In this document: positions 63,182 to 64,000 of the stretch, in pieces
Position numbering within the stretch: the stretch's first letter is position 1
Layout: every line of letters begins with the position of its first letter
NCBI GenBank assembly: GCA_001534745.1
Contig: CP013997.1
Span: forward strand, 1,426,001-1,490,000
Direction: 5' to 3'
DNA: 64,000 bases
Source of the DNA: Pseudomonas monteilii
GTDB lineage: Bacteria > Pseudomonadota > Gammaproteobacteria > Pseudomonadales > Pseudomonadaceae
The notes under the pieces: model-generated
What the model was told of the DNA's origin: nothing
Databases searched by the model: none
What the model saw: the letters and a program-made list of their open reading frames with translations, nothing else
Translations under genes and position numbers: made by a program

Positions 63182-63975
63182 GTGTAGGAGCGACTGTCTT
63201 TTCTGCTCCGTACATGCCCGATCGCATGCGACGCCTGGCAGGGCCCTATCGCTGGCAAGCCAGCTCCCACCCAGACCTCTGCAGCAGTCAAGGTAGGCAT
63301 GGCTGCGCAAGCAGCTTGTGGGAGCGGGCTTGCCCGCGATGGCGTCCGGATCGTCACCGCCTGCATCGCTGGCAAGCCAGCTCCTACCCAGACCTCTGCA
63401 ACCGTCAATGTCGGCATGGCTGCGCAAGCAGCTTGTAGGAGCGGGCTTGCCCACGATGGCGTCCAGACCGTCACCGCCTGCATCGCTGGCAAGCCAGCTC
63501 CCACCCAGACCTCTGCAGCAGTCAAGGTAGGCATGGCTGCGCAAGCAGCTTGTAGGAGCGGGCTTGCCCACGATGGCGTCCGGGCCGTCACCGCCTGCAT
63601 CGCTGGCAAGCCAGCTCCCACCCAGACCTCTGCAGCAGTCAAGGTAGGCATGGCTGCGCAAGCAGCTTGTAGGAGCGGGCTTGCCCACGATGGCGTCCGG
63701 ACCGTCACCGCCTGCATCGCTGGCAAGCCAGCTCCCACCCAGACCTCTGCAGCTGTCAATGTCGACATGGCTGCGCAAGCAGCTTGTGGGAGCGGGCTTG
63801 CCCGCGATGGCGTCCGGACCGTCACCGCCTGCATCGCTGGCAAGCCAGCTCCCACCCAGACCTCTGCAGCTGTCAATGTCGACATGGCTGCGCAAGCAGC
63901 TTGTGGGAGCGGGCTTGCCCGCGATGGCGTCCGGACCGTCACCGCCTGCATCGCGGGCAAGCTAGCTCCCACAGG
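63182..63975. repeat. tandem array of 117-bp REP-containing units (copy B of composite element)
   Basis: The start (63182-63246) matches copy A at 45.6 kb. From 63247 a unit of 117 bp repeats with starts at 63247, 63364, 63481, 63598, 63715, 63832 and a last partial one at 63949. Each unit contains ATCGCTGGCAAGCCAGCTCC, the linker ACCCAGACCTCTGCA...GTCAA and the inverse REP GTAGGAGCGGGCTTGCCCACGATG. Two sub-types alternate in the variable positions (GTGGGAG/CCCGCG versus GTAGGAG/CCCACG). The array runs to about 25 bases from the window end. Confidence 0.95.
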
Positions 63976-64000
63976 TCCGTGATCGCCTGTGCCACTGCGA

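Noticed and set aside
62926..63972. Long minus-strand reading frame of 348 codons with 39-residue repeats, and the plus-strand counterpart 63299-63982
   Set aside because: They exist only because the 117-bp REP unit is a multiple of three without stops. There is no Shine-Dalgarno, codon use is unlike the genome, and content is palindromic REP DNA.
63246..63975. CRISPR-like regular spacing of repeats
   Set aside because: The whole 117-bp unit repeats, including what would be spacers; there are no unique spacers and no cas genes.

Overview
The window is high-GC chromosomal DNA from a Pseudomonas, most likely of the P. putida group. The grounds are the clpP-clpX-lon-hupB-ppiD block, an OprI-type lipoprotein, the GntR-prpB-prpC-acnD-prpF operon followed by acnB, cysB/cysH/cysI sulfur genes and typical Pseudomonas REP sequences. 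From memory the gene order resembles the PP_2300-PP_2371 stretch of P. putida KT2440; this was not checked. No phage, IS element, integron, CRISPR array or rRNA is visible. One tRNA (Gln, anticodon TTG) is present. Most of the window is core genome, with accessory material concentrated at 45-64 kb.

Layout. 0-7 kb: proteostasis block (clpP partial, clpX, lon, hupB, ppiD) with heat-shock-type promoter candidates. 7-14.7 kb: patatin phospholipase, lipoprotein, CHAD protein, small membrane protein, chemoreceptor, tatD, MltF-like lytic transglycosylase, greB. 14.7-22.3 kb: YbbAP-type ABC exporter divergent from tesA, then an L,D-transpeptidase, oprI, a small GNAT protein and DAHP synthase. 22.6-26.5 kb: universal stress protein, cysB, cysH, pabB. 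26.7-29.8 kb: a three-gene operon of a periplasmic retropepsin-like protease, a membrane-bound transglutaminase-like protein and a RimK-like ATP-grasp ligase. This is a poorly characterised peptide/amide-modification system. 30-39.5 kb: the 2-methylcitrate operon and convergent acnB, with no prpD between prpF and acnB. 39.9-42.8 kb: DUF1289 protein, unknown protein, queD, divergent patatin. 42.9-45.5 kb: PepSY-PepSY-response regulator-histidine kinase operon.

45.5-64 kb holds the more variable part. It includes REP-rich DNA, an HPP-CBS membrane protein, a LysR regulator, a leucine-rich-repeat protein kinase with intact eukaryotic-type motifs, DUF1810 and DUF465 proteins and tRNA-Gln. A bacteriophytochrome signalling operon follows (phytochrome kinase, Rcp-like regulator, hybrid kinase). 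Next comes a 1444-residue protein with leucine-rich repeats and a C-terminal NEL-type (IpaH/SspH-like) E3 ubiquitin ligase domain with its catalytic Cys. The window ends with cysI-DUF934, a 35-residue membrane peptide gene and a tandem array of 117-bp REP-containing units that runs to about 25 bases from the window end.

The most interesting points are the NEL-type ligase, the LRR kinase, the ligase/transglutaminase/retropepsin operon, the expanded REP array with its dispersed parent copy, the 138-bp nested inverted-repeat element upstream of acnB, and the absence of prpD. All function calls rest on motif recognition by eye. Starts were chosen from Shine-Dalgarno sequences and remembered family lengths.
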